A stretch of 64,000 bases of DNA. Origin: Hoeflea_A sp965216535. GTDB taxonomy: Bacteria > Pseudomonadota > Alphaproteobacteria > Rhizobiales > Rhizobiaceae. This document shows, one piece after another, positions 1-8,419 of the stretch (the first letter of the stretch is position 1; every line of letters begins with the position of its first letter). Position numbers and translations under genes: made by a program. The stretch is from assembly GCA_965216535.1 (NCBI GenBank), contig OZ244175.1:2604001-2668000 (forward strand). The letters run 5' to 3'. The notes under the pieces are model-generated. The model saw only the letters and a list, made by a program, of their open reading frames with translations, had not been told where the DNA came from and did not search any database.

Positions 1-290
1 GAATCGGTGAACCGCACCACGATGACGGCAGACAGCGCTGCGTTGGAACCGATGGAGAGGTCGATCTCTCCGGCAATAATGCACAGCGTGAGTGCAAGGC
101 CGACGAGGCCAAGCACGGCAAACCGCTCCATGATGGCGTAGGAGGTGCGATGTGTGAAAAACAGGTCGTTGGTCAGCGCGAAATACCCGTAGACGCAAAC
201 AGCCAGCAGGATGGCGAATGCCAGGTCGGGATTTCCCGCAATCCAGTTGCGCAGTTTCGCAACCGGGCCGATGTCATTTGCTGAGGTCAT
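1..290 (-). CDS. sugar ABC transporter permease (N-terminal part, cut by window edge)
   Basis: This is the first 96 codons of an inner-membrane permease of the ribose/xylose-type (BPD_transp_2) ABC importer family. The gene reads leftwards and leaves the window, so its C-terminus is not seen. The ATG at 290 overlaps the stop of the preceding permease gene by four bases (ATGA), which implies translational coupling in one operon. A hydrophobic helix lies near residues 22-40, and the segment EIDLSIGS at about 75-82 is the hallmark loop of carbohydrate permeases. It would pair with the permease at 287-1315 as a heterodimer. The substrate is unknown. Confidence 0.9.
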   Translation of the reverse strand, partial: MTSANDIGPVAKLRNWIAGNPDLAFAILLAVCVYGYFALTNDLFFTHRTSYAIMERFAVLGLVGLALTLCIIAGEIDLSIGSNAALSAVIVVRFTD

Positions 291-1315
291 TCCTGCACCC
301 TGCTTCCCCTGCGCATCAGTGCGAACACGATGATGCTGAAGACGATCATGAGACCGACGGCCAGGACACGTGGTCCGCTGTTGAAGCCGTGCAGCACCAT
401 CATGTTGTCAACTGTAGAAATGAAAATGGCGCCCAGGCTCGAGCGCAGCGTCGAACCGTAGCCCCCCATGATCGAGTTGCCGCCGACCATGACGGTCGCG
501 ATCACCAGGATGGTCATGTCGCCCGACGAGCCGAATTCGGACGAGAAATAGTTGACGTGGGCGCTCGAGACCTGCGCCGAGAAGGCAATGGCAACGAAGG
601 CCGAACAGACCGATGCGATCGTGCAGGCCTTTATGGCCATCGAAAAGTTCTCGTGGCCGGTGGCCCGGCCAGCGGCCCGGTTGGCGCCGATCAGATAGAC
701 CTGGCGGCCAAAGCTCGAATAGCGTAGGACGATTTCGGCCGTCACTGCGATGATGATGAAGGCGATGGTGATGTTCGGCAGGCCCAGAAATGAACCGGAG
801 CCGAGCCATTCGGCCCCGTGCGGTCGGCGAAACGAAACCACCAGATTGTCACTCCACCAGGACGCCAGGCCGAAAAACAAGCCGGCGGCGCCAAGGGTAA
901 CGACGATCGGGTTGCCGCCGAGGCCGATCAGCGCGCCCTGCAGGACGCCTGCGACGATCGCCACCGACATGGTGAACAGAAAGGCCAGTTCGAAGCCATA
1001 ACCGTTGGACATGGCCATGGCGAAGGCGATGATCGACAGGGCGGCGGTTTCCTTCATCGACAGGAGGAAGAAATTGCCGGACAGGGTGACGAAGGTCAGA
1101 CCCACCGCCATGATGCCGACGAGCGCCGCATCGCGGATGATAGTCTTGAAATTGAATACCGTCAGGAAGTTCGGCGCCGTCGCCATGCCATAGAGAAAAA
1201 CCGCGGCGAAAAGCACGAGAAGGACTATAACGAGTGGCGAATAACGGTCGAGGAGCCGATTGACGAGTGTGTCCGGCGGTCCCGTTTCTCTGTCCGTGGC
1301 GGCGTTCATGCTCAT
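287..1315 (-). CDS. sugar ABC transporter permease
   Basis: A 342-residue inner-membrane permease of the ribose/galactose (BPD_transp_2) family, with about eight to ten hydrophobic segments from residue 28 onward. The ATG at 1315 is preferred because AGGGCAG lies just upstream and because the longer open frame would enter the ATPase gene; an ATG two codons further in (1309) is an alternative. The loop that normally reads E-I-D-L-S-x-G is replaced by GNFFLLSMKE, so this is the divergent member of the permease pair, while the next permease keeps the canonical motif. It lies 13 bases after the ATPase gene and overlaps the next permease by 4 bases. Confidence 0.88.
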   Translation of the reverse strand: MSMNAATDRETGPPDTLVNRLLDRYSPLVIVLLVLFAAVFLYGMATAPNFLTVFNFKTIIRDAALVGIMAVGLTFVTLSGNFFLLSMKETAALSIIAFAMAMSNGYGFELAFLFTMSVAIVAGVLQGALIGLGGNPIVVTLGAAGLFFGLASWWSDNLVVSFRRPHGAEWLGSGSFLGLPNITIAFIIIAVTAEIVLRYSSFGRQVYLIGANRAAGRATGHENFSMAIKACTIASVCSAFVAIAFSAQVSSAHVNYFSSEFGSSGDMTILVIATVMVGGNSIMGGYGSTLRSSLGAIFISTVDNMMVLHGFNSGPRVLAVGLMIVFSIIVFALMRRGSRVQE

Positions 1316-1328
1316 GGAGAAGGCTGCC

Positions 1329-2831
1329 CTAAAGATTGGTTTCGTTGAACGGATCGGTGATCTGCTTGAGGATCGCCGCCGCGGAGATGTCCCGGAGAGC
1401 CAGTTCACCAATCTTCAGGCCGCGATAAAAACTGATGATCCGGTCGGGAAGGTTGGCGATCTCCTGGATGTCGGTGGAGGCGACGACGATGGCGGCGCCG
1501 GCGTCGGCCAGATCGCGCAGCTTCTGATAGATCTCGGCGCGGGCGCCGACGTCGACACCGCGGGTCGGCTCGTTGACGAGGATGATATCGGGCTCGATCG
1601 ACAGCCATTTGCCGAGCGCGACCTTCTGCTGGTTGCCACCGCTCAGAACGCCGGCTTCGGCAGCGAGGCGGCCGACATCGATGGTGAATTTCTCGGCGAT
1701 TCTGGTCGCCAGCTTCCATTCGGCAGCAGATGACAACCAGCCGAAGCTGGATATCGCGCCCAGAGAGGGCGAAGAGAGGTTCTCCTTGATCGGTCGTCCG
1801 AGGAACAGCCCGTCATACTTTCGGTCTTCGGAGCAGTAAGCGATGCCCTCGCGAATGGCCTGTTTGGGGCTTGATGGCAGAAAGCTGCGGCCGGACCGCA
1901 GTAGCTTGCCGGAGCGGGTTTGCCGTGCTCCGCCCATGGCGGCGAGGATCTCGCCTGACCCGCTGCCCAATTGACCTGCGAGGCCGAGAATCTCACCTGG
2001 ATAGATGCTGAAACTCACCGGCTCCAGGAGGCCGTCGGGCCACAGATCTTCGACCGTCATCAGCGGTTCTGTCGCTGTCCTCGGCTTCCTGTCAGGGAAC
2101 ATGATCTCCAGTTCGCGCCCCAGCATCAGCTCGACCAGACTGTCGACATTCAGCGTATCGGCGGTGCGCGGCTGTTGGCTTTCGCCGTCGCGCAGTACGG
2201 TGATGCGGTCCGTAATCTTGAAGATCTCGTCCAGCCGATGGCTGACATAGATGATGGACTTTCCCCGCTCGGACAGACGCTTGACCATGTCGAGAATGCG
2301 GATGCTGTCGGACTCACCGAGTGCGGCGGTCGGCTCGTCGAGAATCAGTACCTGAGGATCGTGGGCAATCAGTCGGGCCACTTCGACCAGATGCTGTTCG
2401 CCTACCGACAACCGGTCGACGCCGATCGCCGGATTGATCGTGTCCAGTCCAACTTCGTCGAGATAAGGACGCGCCATCCTGACCAGCTTGCGCTTGTCGG
2501 CGACCGTGGGAACGTTGTGGCCGGCCAGAAAAATGTTCTCTGCGACGCTCATGGTCGGAATGAGCGAAAGTTCCTGTTGGGCGATGGCGATCCCGGCGAG
2601 TTCAGCCCTCGCGGGACTTGCGAAGCGCACCGCCTGTCCGTTGAAGACGTAGTCGCCGCTGTAGCCGTTGTCGAAGCCGCTGATGATCTTGACGAGCGTC
2701 GATTTGCCGGCGCCGTTTTCGCCGACCAGGCCCATGACTTCCCCGGGCATAACCTCGAAATCCACGTCCTTGAGCGCCTGGATGGCACCGAAGGAACGGC
2801 TGACGGAGGTAAGTTTCAACAGGGGTTGCAT
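1329..2831 (-). CDS. sugar ABC transporter ATP-binding protein (double-domain, RbsA/MglA type)
   Basis: A 500-residue cytoplasmic ATPase with two fused nucleotide-binding domains, the usual length for the ribose/galactose importer class. The first half has Walker A GENGAGKST near residue 37, signature LSVGEQ and Walker B LILDEPTAAL. The second half has a degenerate Walker A (GQLGSGSGE), signature LSGGNQQKVALGKWL and VNEPTRGVDVGA, the asymmetry expected in this class. It should energise import through the two permeases downstream with the binding protein encoded upstream. The ATG at 2831 is preceded by a GGAAAAG ribosome binding site. Confidence 0.93.
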   Translation of the reverse strand: MQPLLKLTSVSRSFGAIQALKDVDFEVMPGEVMGLVGENGAGKSTLVKIISGFDNGYSGDYVFNGQAVRFASPARAELAGIAIAQQELSLIPTMSVAENIFLAGHNVPTVADKRKLVRMARPYLDEVGLDTINPAIGVDRLSVGEQHLVEVARLIAHDPQVLILDEPTAALGESDSIRILDMVKRLSERGKSIIYVSHRLDEIFKITDRITVLRDGESQQPRTADTLNVDSLVELMLGRELEIMFPDRKPRTATEPLMTVEDLWPDGLLEPVSFSIYPGEILGLAGQLGSGSGEILAAMGGARQTRSGKLLRSGRSFLPSSPKQAIREGIAYCSEDRKYDGLFLGRPIKENLSSPSLGAISSFGWLSSAAEWKLATRIAEKFTIDVGRLAAEAGVLSGGNQQKVALGKWLSIEPDIILVNEPTRGVDVGARAEIYQKLRDLADAGAAIVVASTDIQEIANLPDRIISFYRGLKIGELALRDISAAAILKQITDPFNETNL

Positions 2832-2888
2832 CGGCTTTTCCGGTTGTCCGGTACCATGATCCGTACCGGGTATCCCATCAAACAGGAA

Positions 2889-2909
2889 CCGGGGACCGTT
2901 GGCCCCCGG
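2889..2909 (-). terminator. intergenic stem-loop between binding-protein and ATPase genes
   Basis: CCGGGG at 2889-2894 pairs with CCCCGG at 2904-2909 around a 9-base loop, in the 102-base gap between the binding protein and the ATPase. There is no T run on the minus strand, so it is more likely an mRNA-stabilising or partial termination structure that raises binding-protein output over the transporter genes than a full terminator. Confidence 0.5.
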
Positions 2910-2933
2910 ACACCTTGCATCGCGGCATTCGGA

Positions 2934-3971
2934 CTACTGTCCCCAAGCTCCGGAGCACAGCTCGTTGATGCCATAGAGCTTGCCATCGTAACCCTGCAAA
3001 GCGGTCGTTTCGATGGTTTCTTTAGTGACGGCCGGGTTGGGCGTGAAGTTGATGTAGTTAGCGAGCTCGCCGGTCTCGAGATATTCCTCGACCAGCTTGA
3101 TGGCCAACTGACCCTCATGCAGCGGCGACTGTAGTGTGGTCCCGAACTGCTTGCCTTCCTCGATCAACTGCTTGTCGCCGTTGCAGACGGTCCCGACGGC
3201 GATGACGTCATCTCCCATCGCGTAGCCGGCCTCTTCGAGCGCCTTGATGCCGCCGGTCAGAATGGCATCGTCCATGCCATAGACGAAATGGATTCCCTGA
3301 TCCTTGACGCTGGCGATGAGCTTTGCCGCGCCCTTGTAACCATTGGCCTGTCCGAAACCCTCGTCCACATCGCCGATGATGTTCAGGTCGGAGCCGGCGA
3401 TCGCTTCCTTGAAGGCGTTGATCGACAAGCCGTAGCCGCCGTACGAATGCGGATAGGACAGGACGATCACATTGAAGCCTTCGCCGCCATTCGCTTTCTT
3501 GGCCGCGGCAGCTTCGCGCATCATGTAACCGGCATTGCGCGCCCGCAGACGGTCGTCCGGTCCGGCATAGCCGAAGATGTATTTCTTGTCCTGTTCGTTC
3601 GGCAGCTGATTGATCTTGAGAACCGGCACGCCGGTCTTATGCAGGGCGCGCAGAGATCCAAGACCCGCCGTGGCGTCCGAAGGCCACCAAATGAAGACGT
3701 CCGGCAACTGGCCGGCTGCCAGAACCTGCTGAACCTGTTGGTCCTGCTCGGCCTGATTGAACTGATTTTCGTAGACCTTGATATCGAAACCCTTGAGGGC
3801 CGCGGTCTCCTTGATGCCTTTGATGAAGCGGCCGATATAGGCCTCGCCGGCAGGGCCATTGAATGAAACAATCGCGCCCTTCTTGTCCTGTGCAGTCGCC
3901 GGTGTCAGCGCGATCCCGACGGTCAGGCAGGCGGCTGTCGCAAGGCCGATTGCATTTTTCAGATATGACAT
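2934..3971 (-). CDS. sugar ABC transporter substrate-binding protein
   Basis: A 345-residue periplasmic binding protein of the ribose/LacI-like fold (Peripla_BP_4). Residues 1-27 form a Sec signal peptide (hydrophobic stretch, then ATPATAQ). The mature start KGAIVSFNGPAGEAYIGR and the later VYGMDDAILTGGIKAL and VGTVCNGDKQLI segments match the two-lobed pattern of pentose/hexose binders. It is the first gene of the importer operon, with GGGAGGA ahead of the ATG at 3971. The ligand cannot be read from sequence; the divergent SDR dehydrogenase suggests a sugar or polyol, and the nearby nucleoside hydrolase leaves ribose or a nucleoside possible. Confidence 0.9.
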   Translation of the reverse strand: MSYLKNAIGLATAACLTVGIALTPATAQDKKGAIVSFNGPAGEAYIGRFIKGIKETAALKGFDIKVYENQFNQAEQDQQVQQVLAAGQLPDVFIWWPSDATAGLGSLRALHKTGVPVLKINQLPNEQDKKYIFGYAGPDDRLRARNAGYMMREAAAAKKANGGEGFNVIVLSYPHSYGGYGLSINAFKEAIAGSDLNIIGDVDEGFGQANGYKGAAKLIASVKDQGIHFVYGMDDAILTGGIKALEEAGYAMGDDVIAVGTVCNGDKQLIEEGKQFGTTLQSPLHEGQLAIKLVEEYLETGELANYINFTPNPAVTKETIETTALQGYDGKLYGINELCSGAWGQ

Positions 3972-3990
3972 AACGTCCTCCCTTTACCCA

Positions 3991-4034
3991 TTTGGCCAAA
4001 TCTCAAAGCCGGTTTCAATGTTGCCGGAGATTTG
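3991..4034. promoter_or_regulatory. palindromes in the divergent promoter region of the sugar operon
   Basis: The 199-base gap between the binding-protein gene and the SDR gene holds a perfect 10-base palindrome TTTGGCCAAA (3991-4000) and an inverted pair CAAATCTC (3997-4004) / GAGATTTG (4027-4034). They sit just upstream of the binding-protein start and resemble operator half-sites. The regulator is not encoded inside the window. Confidence 0.35.
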
Positions 4035-4170
4035 AGCGCCCATGAACAAGCGATATGTCCAATCTGGCTGATTCGAATTCATTCTGGATATCTTTGTAAT
4101 TTCGTCTGCGTCGCCCGAAGGCCAAGCTGCAACTCAGCAACAAAGTGGCGTTATTCGGGAGGATTCCAGG

Positions 4171-4974
4171 ATGGACAGGACAAGACTCGCCGGCAAGCAC
4201 GCGCTGATCACCGGAGGTGCTCAAGGCATGGGTGCCGCTATCGGTGAGTACTATGCGGCGCAAGGCGCCAAGGTCTGCCTGGGCGATATCAATCTTGATG
4301 GCTGCCAGGAGGTGGCCGATCGCATCAACGCCAGCGGCGGTGAGGCCATTGCTGTACGACTCGATGTAACTGAGCGCGAACAGATGGCCGCGGCAGTTCA
4401 GGCAACCGCGGAAGCTTTCGGATCCATCAACGTGATGTTGAACAACGCGGGCATCAACAAGCCGTTGATGTTCCTCGACATCACGGAAGACAATTTCCGC
4501 CGGATCATGGATGTCAATGCGCTGGGGGTTCTTATCGGTATGCAGGAAGCCGCCAAGCAGATGATCCAGCAGGGCAAAAAGGACTTTCCGTATAAGATCA
4601 TCAACGTCGGCTCCATCCTCTCAAGACAGGCCTTCGACGACGTGGTGCCCTATGCGTGCTCGAAGCACGCGGTCTTGGCAATGATCAATGGTGGCGCAAA
4701 GGCCTTGGTGGAACACAACATTACTGTCAACGGATATGGGCCGGGTGTGGTTCGTACGGAATTGTGGGAACAGCTCGACAAGGACCTGGTGGCGATCGGC
4801 AAGTTCGAAAAGGAGGGTCAGTCGATGGATCAGCTTGCCGAAGACATGATCCTTATGAAGCGCTACTCCTATCCGGAGGACGTTGTCGGCACCGCGGCAT
4901 TTCTTGCCTCGAGCGAATCGGATTACATGACCGGACAGCTGTTCATGATAGATGGCGGCATGATCATGCAATAG
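4171..4974 (+). CDS. SDR family NAD(P)-dependent oxidoreductase
   Basis: A 267-residue classical short-chain dehydrogenase. The nucleotide-binding glycine motif TGGAQGMG is near residue 15, NNAG near 91, the catalytic Ser in NVGSILS and YACSK as the Tyr-x-x-x-Lys pair. The C-terminal YMTGQLFMIDGGMI is typical. Substrate is uncertain: polyol or secondary-alcohol dehydrogenases of this subgroup are common beside sugar ABC importers. It is divergent from the importer operon and followed after 23 bases by a small monooxygenase-like gene. GGGAGGA precedes the ATG. Confidence 0.9.
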   Translation: MDRTRLAGKHALITGGAQGMGAAIGEYYAAQGAKVCLGDINLDGCQEVADRINASGGEAIAVRLDVTEREQMAAAVQATAEAFGSINVMLNNAGINKPLMFLDITEDNFRRIMDVNALGVLIGMQEAAKQMIQQGKKDFPYKIINVGSILSRQAFDDVVPYACSKHAVLAMINGGAKALVEHNITVNGYGPGVVRTELWEQLDKDLVAIGKFEKEGQSMDQLAEDMILMKRYSYPEDVVGTAAFLASSESDYMTGQLFMIDGGMIMQ

Positions 4975-4997
4975 TGCAGCAGCCGGAAGGACGCAGA

Positions 4998-5297
4998 ATG
5001 ATTGTGGTGACGGGAACGATCGAACTGGACGCTGGGAACGCCGACTCCGCTGTCGAGCATGCGATTGAAGTGATGCGTGAAACGGCTTTGGAAGACGGGT
5101 GCATTTACTACCGGTTCTATCGCGATCTCGAAAACCCGGCGCTGTTTCGGGTCTACGAAGAGTGGGAATCAGATGCACATCTGGCTGCGCACCTGAAAAC
5201 ACCTCACATCGCCGAATTCGGACGCAGGCTGCAGGAAATCAAGGTGGTATCCCGTTCCATCAAGATCATCGACGTTGCGGGCGAACGCGACCTCTGA
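4998..5297 (+). CDS. antibiotic biosynthesis monooxygenase (ABM) family protein
   Basis: A 99-residue single-domain protein of the ABM ferredoxin-like fold, which covers quinol monooxygenases such as YgiN and many small oxygenases. The pattern EDGCIYYRFYRDLENPALF, then VYEEWES, then AHLKTPHIAEF is characteristic of the family. Start ATG at 4998 has GGAAGGA upstream and lies 23 bases after the SDR gene, so the two are co-transcribed. The last base of its TGA stop is the first base of the inverted repeat at 5297. The real substrate is unknown; members act on quinols or help break down reactive intermediates. Confidence 0.85.
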   Translation: MIVVTGTIELDAGNADSAVEHAIEVMRETALEDGCIYYRFYRDLENPALFRVYEEWESDAHLAAHLKTPHIAEFGRRLQEIKVVSRSIKIIDVAGERDL

Positions 5298-5565
5298 GAG
5301 CAAAGGGCGATAAGTTTGGATCATTTGATGGCTGCAGATCGGCTCCACTCGGCCAGGCGCGTCGCGCAGCACGATGTGGTGCATCGGGCAAGCGGCGCAA
5401 CGCAGCCGATGGGCCGATATGCAGCCACCCTTCGGGCCGGGCGCTTTTGGCCCCTGGCGTCGTTGGCTTGCACTTGTGGTGGGGTGGCACCACGGCGAGC
5501 AATCCGCCTAGCCAGAGACCAAAATCACCACGGTCAAATGGTGCAAACTTATCGCCCTTTGCTCT
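5297..5565. repeat. MITE-like element with about 32-bp terminal inverted repeats
   Basis: The left end (5297-5328, beginning AGAGCAAAGGGCGATAAGTTT) is repeated in inverted form at 5534-5565 with only a few mismatches. The 269-base element has no transposase and only incidental open frames. Its outer bases supply part of the stop codons of both convergent genes (TGA at 5295-5297 and, on the minus strand, TAG at 5564-5566). It may be a non-autonomous mobile repeat and may also act as a bidirectional terminator. No clear target-site duplication is seen. Confidence 0.65.
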
Positions 5566-6538
5566 AATCCTCTGCCGACAGGAACTCGGGATGCCGTCCC
5601 GTGATGGTGGTGAAATAGTCGCCGATGAAGTAATTGGCGTCGATTTCGAGTAGCGCCATGTGCTTTGGTCGCGTGGCCCACATGGGATCGATGGCACGCT
5701 GGCCGGCCGGCTGAAAGATGGTCTGGCCGATTGCCGGACCTTCGGTCGCAACCGCAAGTGATCCACGTTTCTGCATGTAAATACCTGGTGTGGTCAGATA
5801 GGTGAGCGCCATGACGTCGTGCGGAATGCAGCCGTTGAAGCCTGAATGGCTTCTGTAGAAGCGGGTGTAGAAGCGGGCGATGTCTGCCAGCAATTTGCCG
5901 ACCTTCGGGCTCTCGACCTCGAGATCTTCGAAAAAACTGGCGGTCAGGACCACCGGCGTCGTCACGTCGAGCGGAGCGAGCACGACAGGCCATCTGGCTG
6001 CGAATACCGCGTCGGCAGCGTGCGGGTCGTTCCAGATATTTGCCTCGGCGACCGGTGAAACGTTTCCCGGGCGGTAGACCGCTCCCCCCATGACGACAAC
6101 GGATTTGACCCGGTCGACGATTGTCGGGTCGATCTCCAGCGCGCGCGCCAGATTGGTCAACGGTCCGACCGCACAGATCGAGATCTGGCCGGGAAAGGCA
6201 CGTGTCTTCTCTACGAGATATTCCGGACCTGACAGGTCCACTGCCTTCCGATCGGTGTCTGGCAGCACCACTTCCCCAAGACCATTAGAGCCATGGACGA
6301 AATAGCTGTGCGGGCGCGGCTCGATCCCGAGCGGAACCGTCTCGCCCTTGGCCACGTCAGCGTCGTGCTCGAAAAAGTCGAGCAGTTTCAGGGCATTGTC
6401 AGTCGCTTCGGCGACCGACACGTTGCCGAAGATCGTCGTCAGGCCGATAAGGTCGATTTGCGGATGAGCAACGGCATAGGCAATCGCCATCGTGTCGTCG
6501 ATGCCCGGATCGGTGTCGATGATGACCTTCTGTCTCAT
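5564..6538 (-). CDS. nucleoside hydrolase (inosine-uridine preferring type)
   Basis: A 324-residue member of the IU-NH family, which hydrolyses the N-glycosidic bond of ribonucleosides to ribose and base. The diagnostic N-terminal calcium-binding motif KVIIDTDPGIDD is at residues 4-15; VVVMGGAV, EANIWNDPHAA and the C-terminal DVMA region also fit. ATG at 6538 is chosen for its AAGGA site and because it puts the DTDPGID motif at its usual place; the longer frame to 6559 adds seven unlikely residues. It is convergent with the SDR/ABM pair and may serve the ribose-type importer. Confidence 0.92.
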   Translation of the reverse strand: MRQKVIIDTDPGIDDTMAIAYAVAHPQIDLIGLTTIFGNVSVAEATDNALKLLDFFEHDADVAKGETVPLGIEPRPHSYFVHGSNGLGEVVLPDTDRKAVDLSGPEYLVEKTRAFPGQISICAVGPLTNLARALEIDPTIVDRVKSVVVMGGAVYRPGNVSPVAEANIWNDPHAADAVFAARWPVVLAPLDVTTPVVLTASFFEDLEVESPKVGKLLADIARFYTRFYRSHSGFNGCIPHDVMALTYLTTPGIYMQKRGSLAVATEGPAIGQTIFQPAGQRAIDPMWATRPKHMALLEIDANYFIGDYFTTITGRHPEFLSAED

Positions 6539-6629
6539 GCCGTGTTCCTTCGTTTTCATTCGTCAATGCGGGTTTGCCTATATGCGCCGCTTCGCTGAAA
6601 CGATCAATCAAAATCCGGCGTCTTCGCAA

Positions 6630-7385
6630 TCAGGCCTGGCGGGCCCGTTTGGCCAGCTTCGCCAGTTCGCTCCGAAGCAGGTCTGCATGCTCCAGCGGAG
6701 CATCGAACTCAATCCTTTGCAGACGGTCGCCGCTGGCGATGTCGAAGCCGGCCGCGTCGATCCCACAGATGGTCCATTTGCCGGATTTTTCGCCAGCCAG
6801 TACCTGGGCGTAGAGCGCGATCGCGTCGGCGTGATCTTCGTTCATGTGATCGATGGCGCTTTCCTCGATTTCTGCCAAACCGCCGGAGGCAGGCGAATCG
6901 ATCAGAAAGTCACGCGGCTCCAGAATATAGGCTTTGCCGAATCCGCCGTTGAGACTGGCGGAACGTGGTTCAAGACGAAAAAACGAAAAGTCCGGAAAAT
7001 CCGCATAGAGCGCCGATTTCGGATGGCGTCGCAGAAACCTGGCACGCAAGGCTGCTCGGCTTGGATCGTCCGCTGGAATCCGTGTCGCCCGGCACTGCAG
7101 GGTAACGCGCGGATGAGCCAAGGGGTCGCCCTTGCCAGGCTCGCCAAGCAACAGCGAAACGCGCGGGTCATTTGCAAGACCCGCCGTGTGGGCGGACAGT
7201 TGTGACACGAGGATGACCGGCGTTCGGTCCGTGTCGCAGGCGACAGCCGTGCGGCTGGCGAACGGATCGCCGGATTCGGGCAGCAGAACGGCGAGCGATC
7301 CGAAGCGGGCGCGGCTGATCAGGTTTCGGGCAAGGGCCCGCGCCCCGTCGTCAGTATCACGGATCGTCTTGTTTTTCTCAGCCAT
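6630..7385 (-). CDS. HugZ-like pyridoxamine 5'-phosphate oxidase-fold protein
   Basis: A 251-residue two-domain protein: an N-terminal split-barrel flavin/haem-binding domain (GSLAVLLPESGDPFASRTAVA, then LVSQLSAHTAGLANDPRVSL, split here only in description) and a C-terminal DUF2470 domain with IDHMNEDHADAI near residue 180. This arrangement is that of HugZ/HutZ proteins that degrade or store haem. ATG 7385 overlaps the CoA-transferase end by 8 bases; a longer start at 7409 is possible. It is the last gene of the minus-strand string behind the choline operon. Confidence 0.85.
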   Translation of the reverse strand: MAEKNKTIRDTDDGARALARNLISRARFGSLAVLLPESGDPFASRTAVACDTDRTPVILVSQLSAHTAGLANDPRVSLLLGEPGKGDPLAHPRVTLQCRATRIPADDPSRAALRARFLRRHPKSALYADFPDFSFFRLEPRSASLNGGFGKAYILEPRDFLIDSPASGGLAEIEESAIDHMNEDHADAIALYAQVLAGEKSGKWTICGIDAAGFDIASGDRLQRIEFDAPLEHADLLRSELAKLAKRARQA

Positions 7386-8415
7386 CTTTGGAGCCGAATT
7401 TGGGTGCAACGATGGGCAGGGGGCTCCCCGAAATTTCCCTGAAACTGTTGCGGTGGCGATTGTGCGGGTGCCGCGCTGCCTCGTCAGGTGTCAACACAGG
7501 GGTGACGCAGGCATCGCTGCCGGCAAAAAGCTTCGTCCATTCGTCGCGATCGCGGCTGCGGAATGTTTTTTCCAGCACGGCTCTGAGGTCTCCCCAGCTG
7601 TCCCGCTCGTATTGCCGGTCGGTCCAGGACGGATCCAGTTTCAGAAGATTCACAAGTTCTGCAAAGAATTGCGGTTCGAGAGGCGCGATGGCGACGAAAC
7701 CGCCATCGGCGGTTTCGTAGGTGTCATAGAAGGGGCAGCCGCTGTCGAGCAGATTGCTGCCGCGCGCACCGCCCTGCCAGGCGCCGGAAGCCATGAAGGA
7801 AAAGATCGGCGTCGCCAGCATGGCGGATCCCTCGACCATGGCACTGTCGATGACGCAACCCCGGCCGGTTTTCTGACGGGCGAAAAGAGCGGACAGAATG
7901 CCCATGATGAGCACCATCGAACCGCCTCCGTAGTCGCCAACCAGATTGAGCGGCGGGGTCGGTTTGTCACCCTTGCGGCCGATCATGGAGAGCACGCCTG
8001 ACATCGCGATGTAGTTGAGGTCATGCCCGGCGACGTCTGCCATTGGCCCGCTTTGGCCGTAGCCGGTCATGCGTGCGTAGACCAGGCCGGGATTGGCCTC
8101 CAGAATGGCGTCGGGGCCGAGGCCAAGCCGCTCCATCACTCCCGGGCGGAAGCCTTCGACCAGCACATCGGCTTTGCCGATCAGGTTCAGCGCAGCCTCG
8201 CGGTCTTTATCCGATTTGAGATCGAGCTGGCGGGTGTCCCGCAACAGCACGTCCGGGTTGGTCGCCGGATCAAGCGGAAGAAAAACAGGCGCGCGGCCCT
8301 TCGCCTCGATGCGGATGATTTTGGCACCAAGGCCGGCGAGAATATAGCAAGCCAAAGGGGCGGGCCCGAGGCCCGCCATTTCGACAACCGTCAGTCCTTT
8401 GAGCGGTTGATCCAT
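7378..8415 (-). CDS. CaiB/BaiF CoA-transferase family protein, alpha-methylacyl-CoA racemase-like
   Basis: A 345-residue family III CoA-transferase. GLGPAPLACYILAGLGA, the VEGFRPGVMERLGLGPD block and GYGQSGP are family hallmarks. The segments GHDLNYIAMSG and LVGDYGGG carry the His and Asp used by alpha-methylacyl-CoA racemases, so racemisation of 2-methyl-branched acyl-CoA is more likely than CoA transfer. The start ATG 8415 lies inside the tail of the upstream SDR spacer (5 bases between genes). With that SDR, which resembles hydroxyacyl-CoA dehydrogenases, it suggests branched acyl-CoA breakdown. Confidence 0.88.
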   Translation of the reverse strand: MDQPLKGLTVVEMAGLGPAPLACYILAGLGAKIIRIEAKGRAPVFLPLDPATNPDVLLRDTRQLDLKSDKDREAALNLIGKADVLVEGFRPGVMERLGLGPDAILEANPGLVYARMTGYGQSGPMADVAGHDLNYIAMSGVLSMIGRKGDKPTPPLNLVGDYGGGSMVLIMGILSALFARQKTGRGCVIDSAMVEGSAMLATPIFSFMASGAWQGGARGSNLLDSGCPFYDTYETADGGFVAIAPLEPQFFAELVNLLKLDPSWTDRQYERDSWGDLRAVLEKTFRSRDRDEWTKLFAGSDACVTPVLTPDEAARHPHNRHRNSFREISGSPLPIVAPKFGSKDG

Positions 8416-8419
8416 CTCG

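Noticed and set aside
1260..1733. Plus-strand frames opposite the sugar ABC operon
   Set aside because: They mirror the ATPase and permease genes and lack any independent support.
5266..5766. Minus-strand frame across the inverted-repeat element
   Set aside because: It runs through both repeat ends and into the nucleoside hydrolase and ABM genes in the wrong frame; it is a by-product of the repeat.
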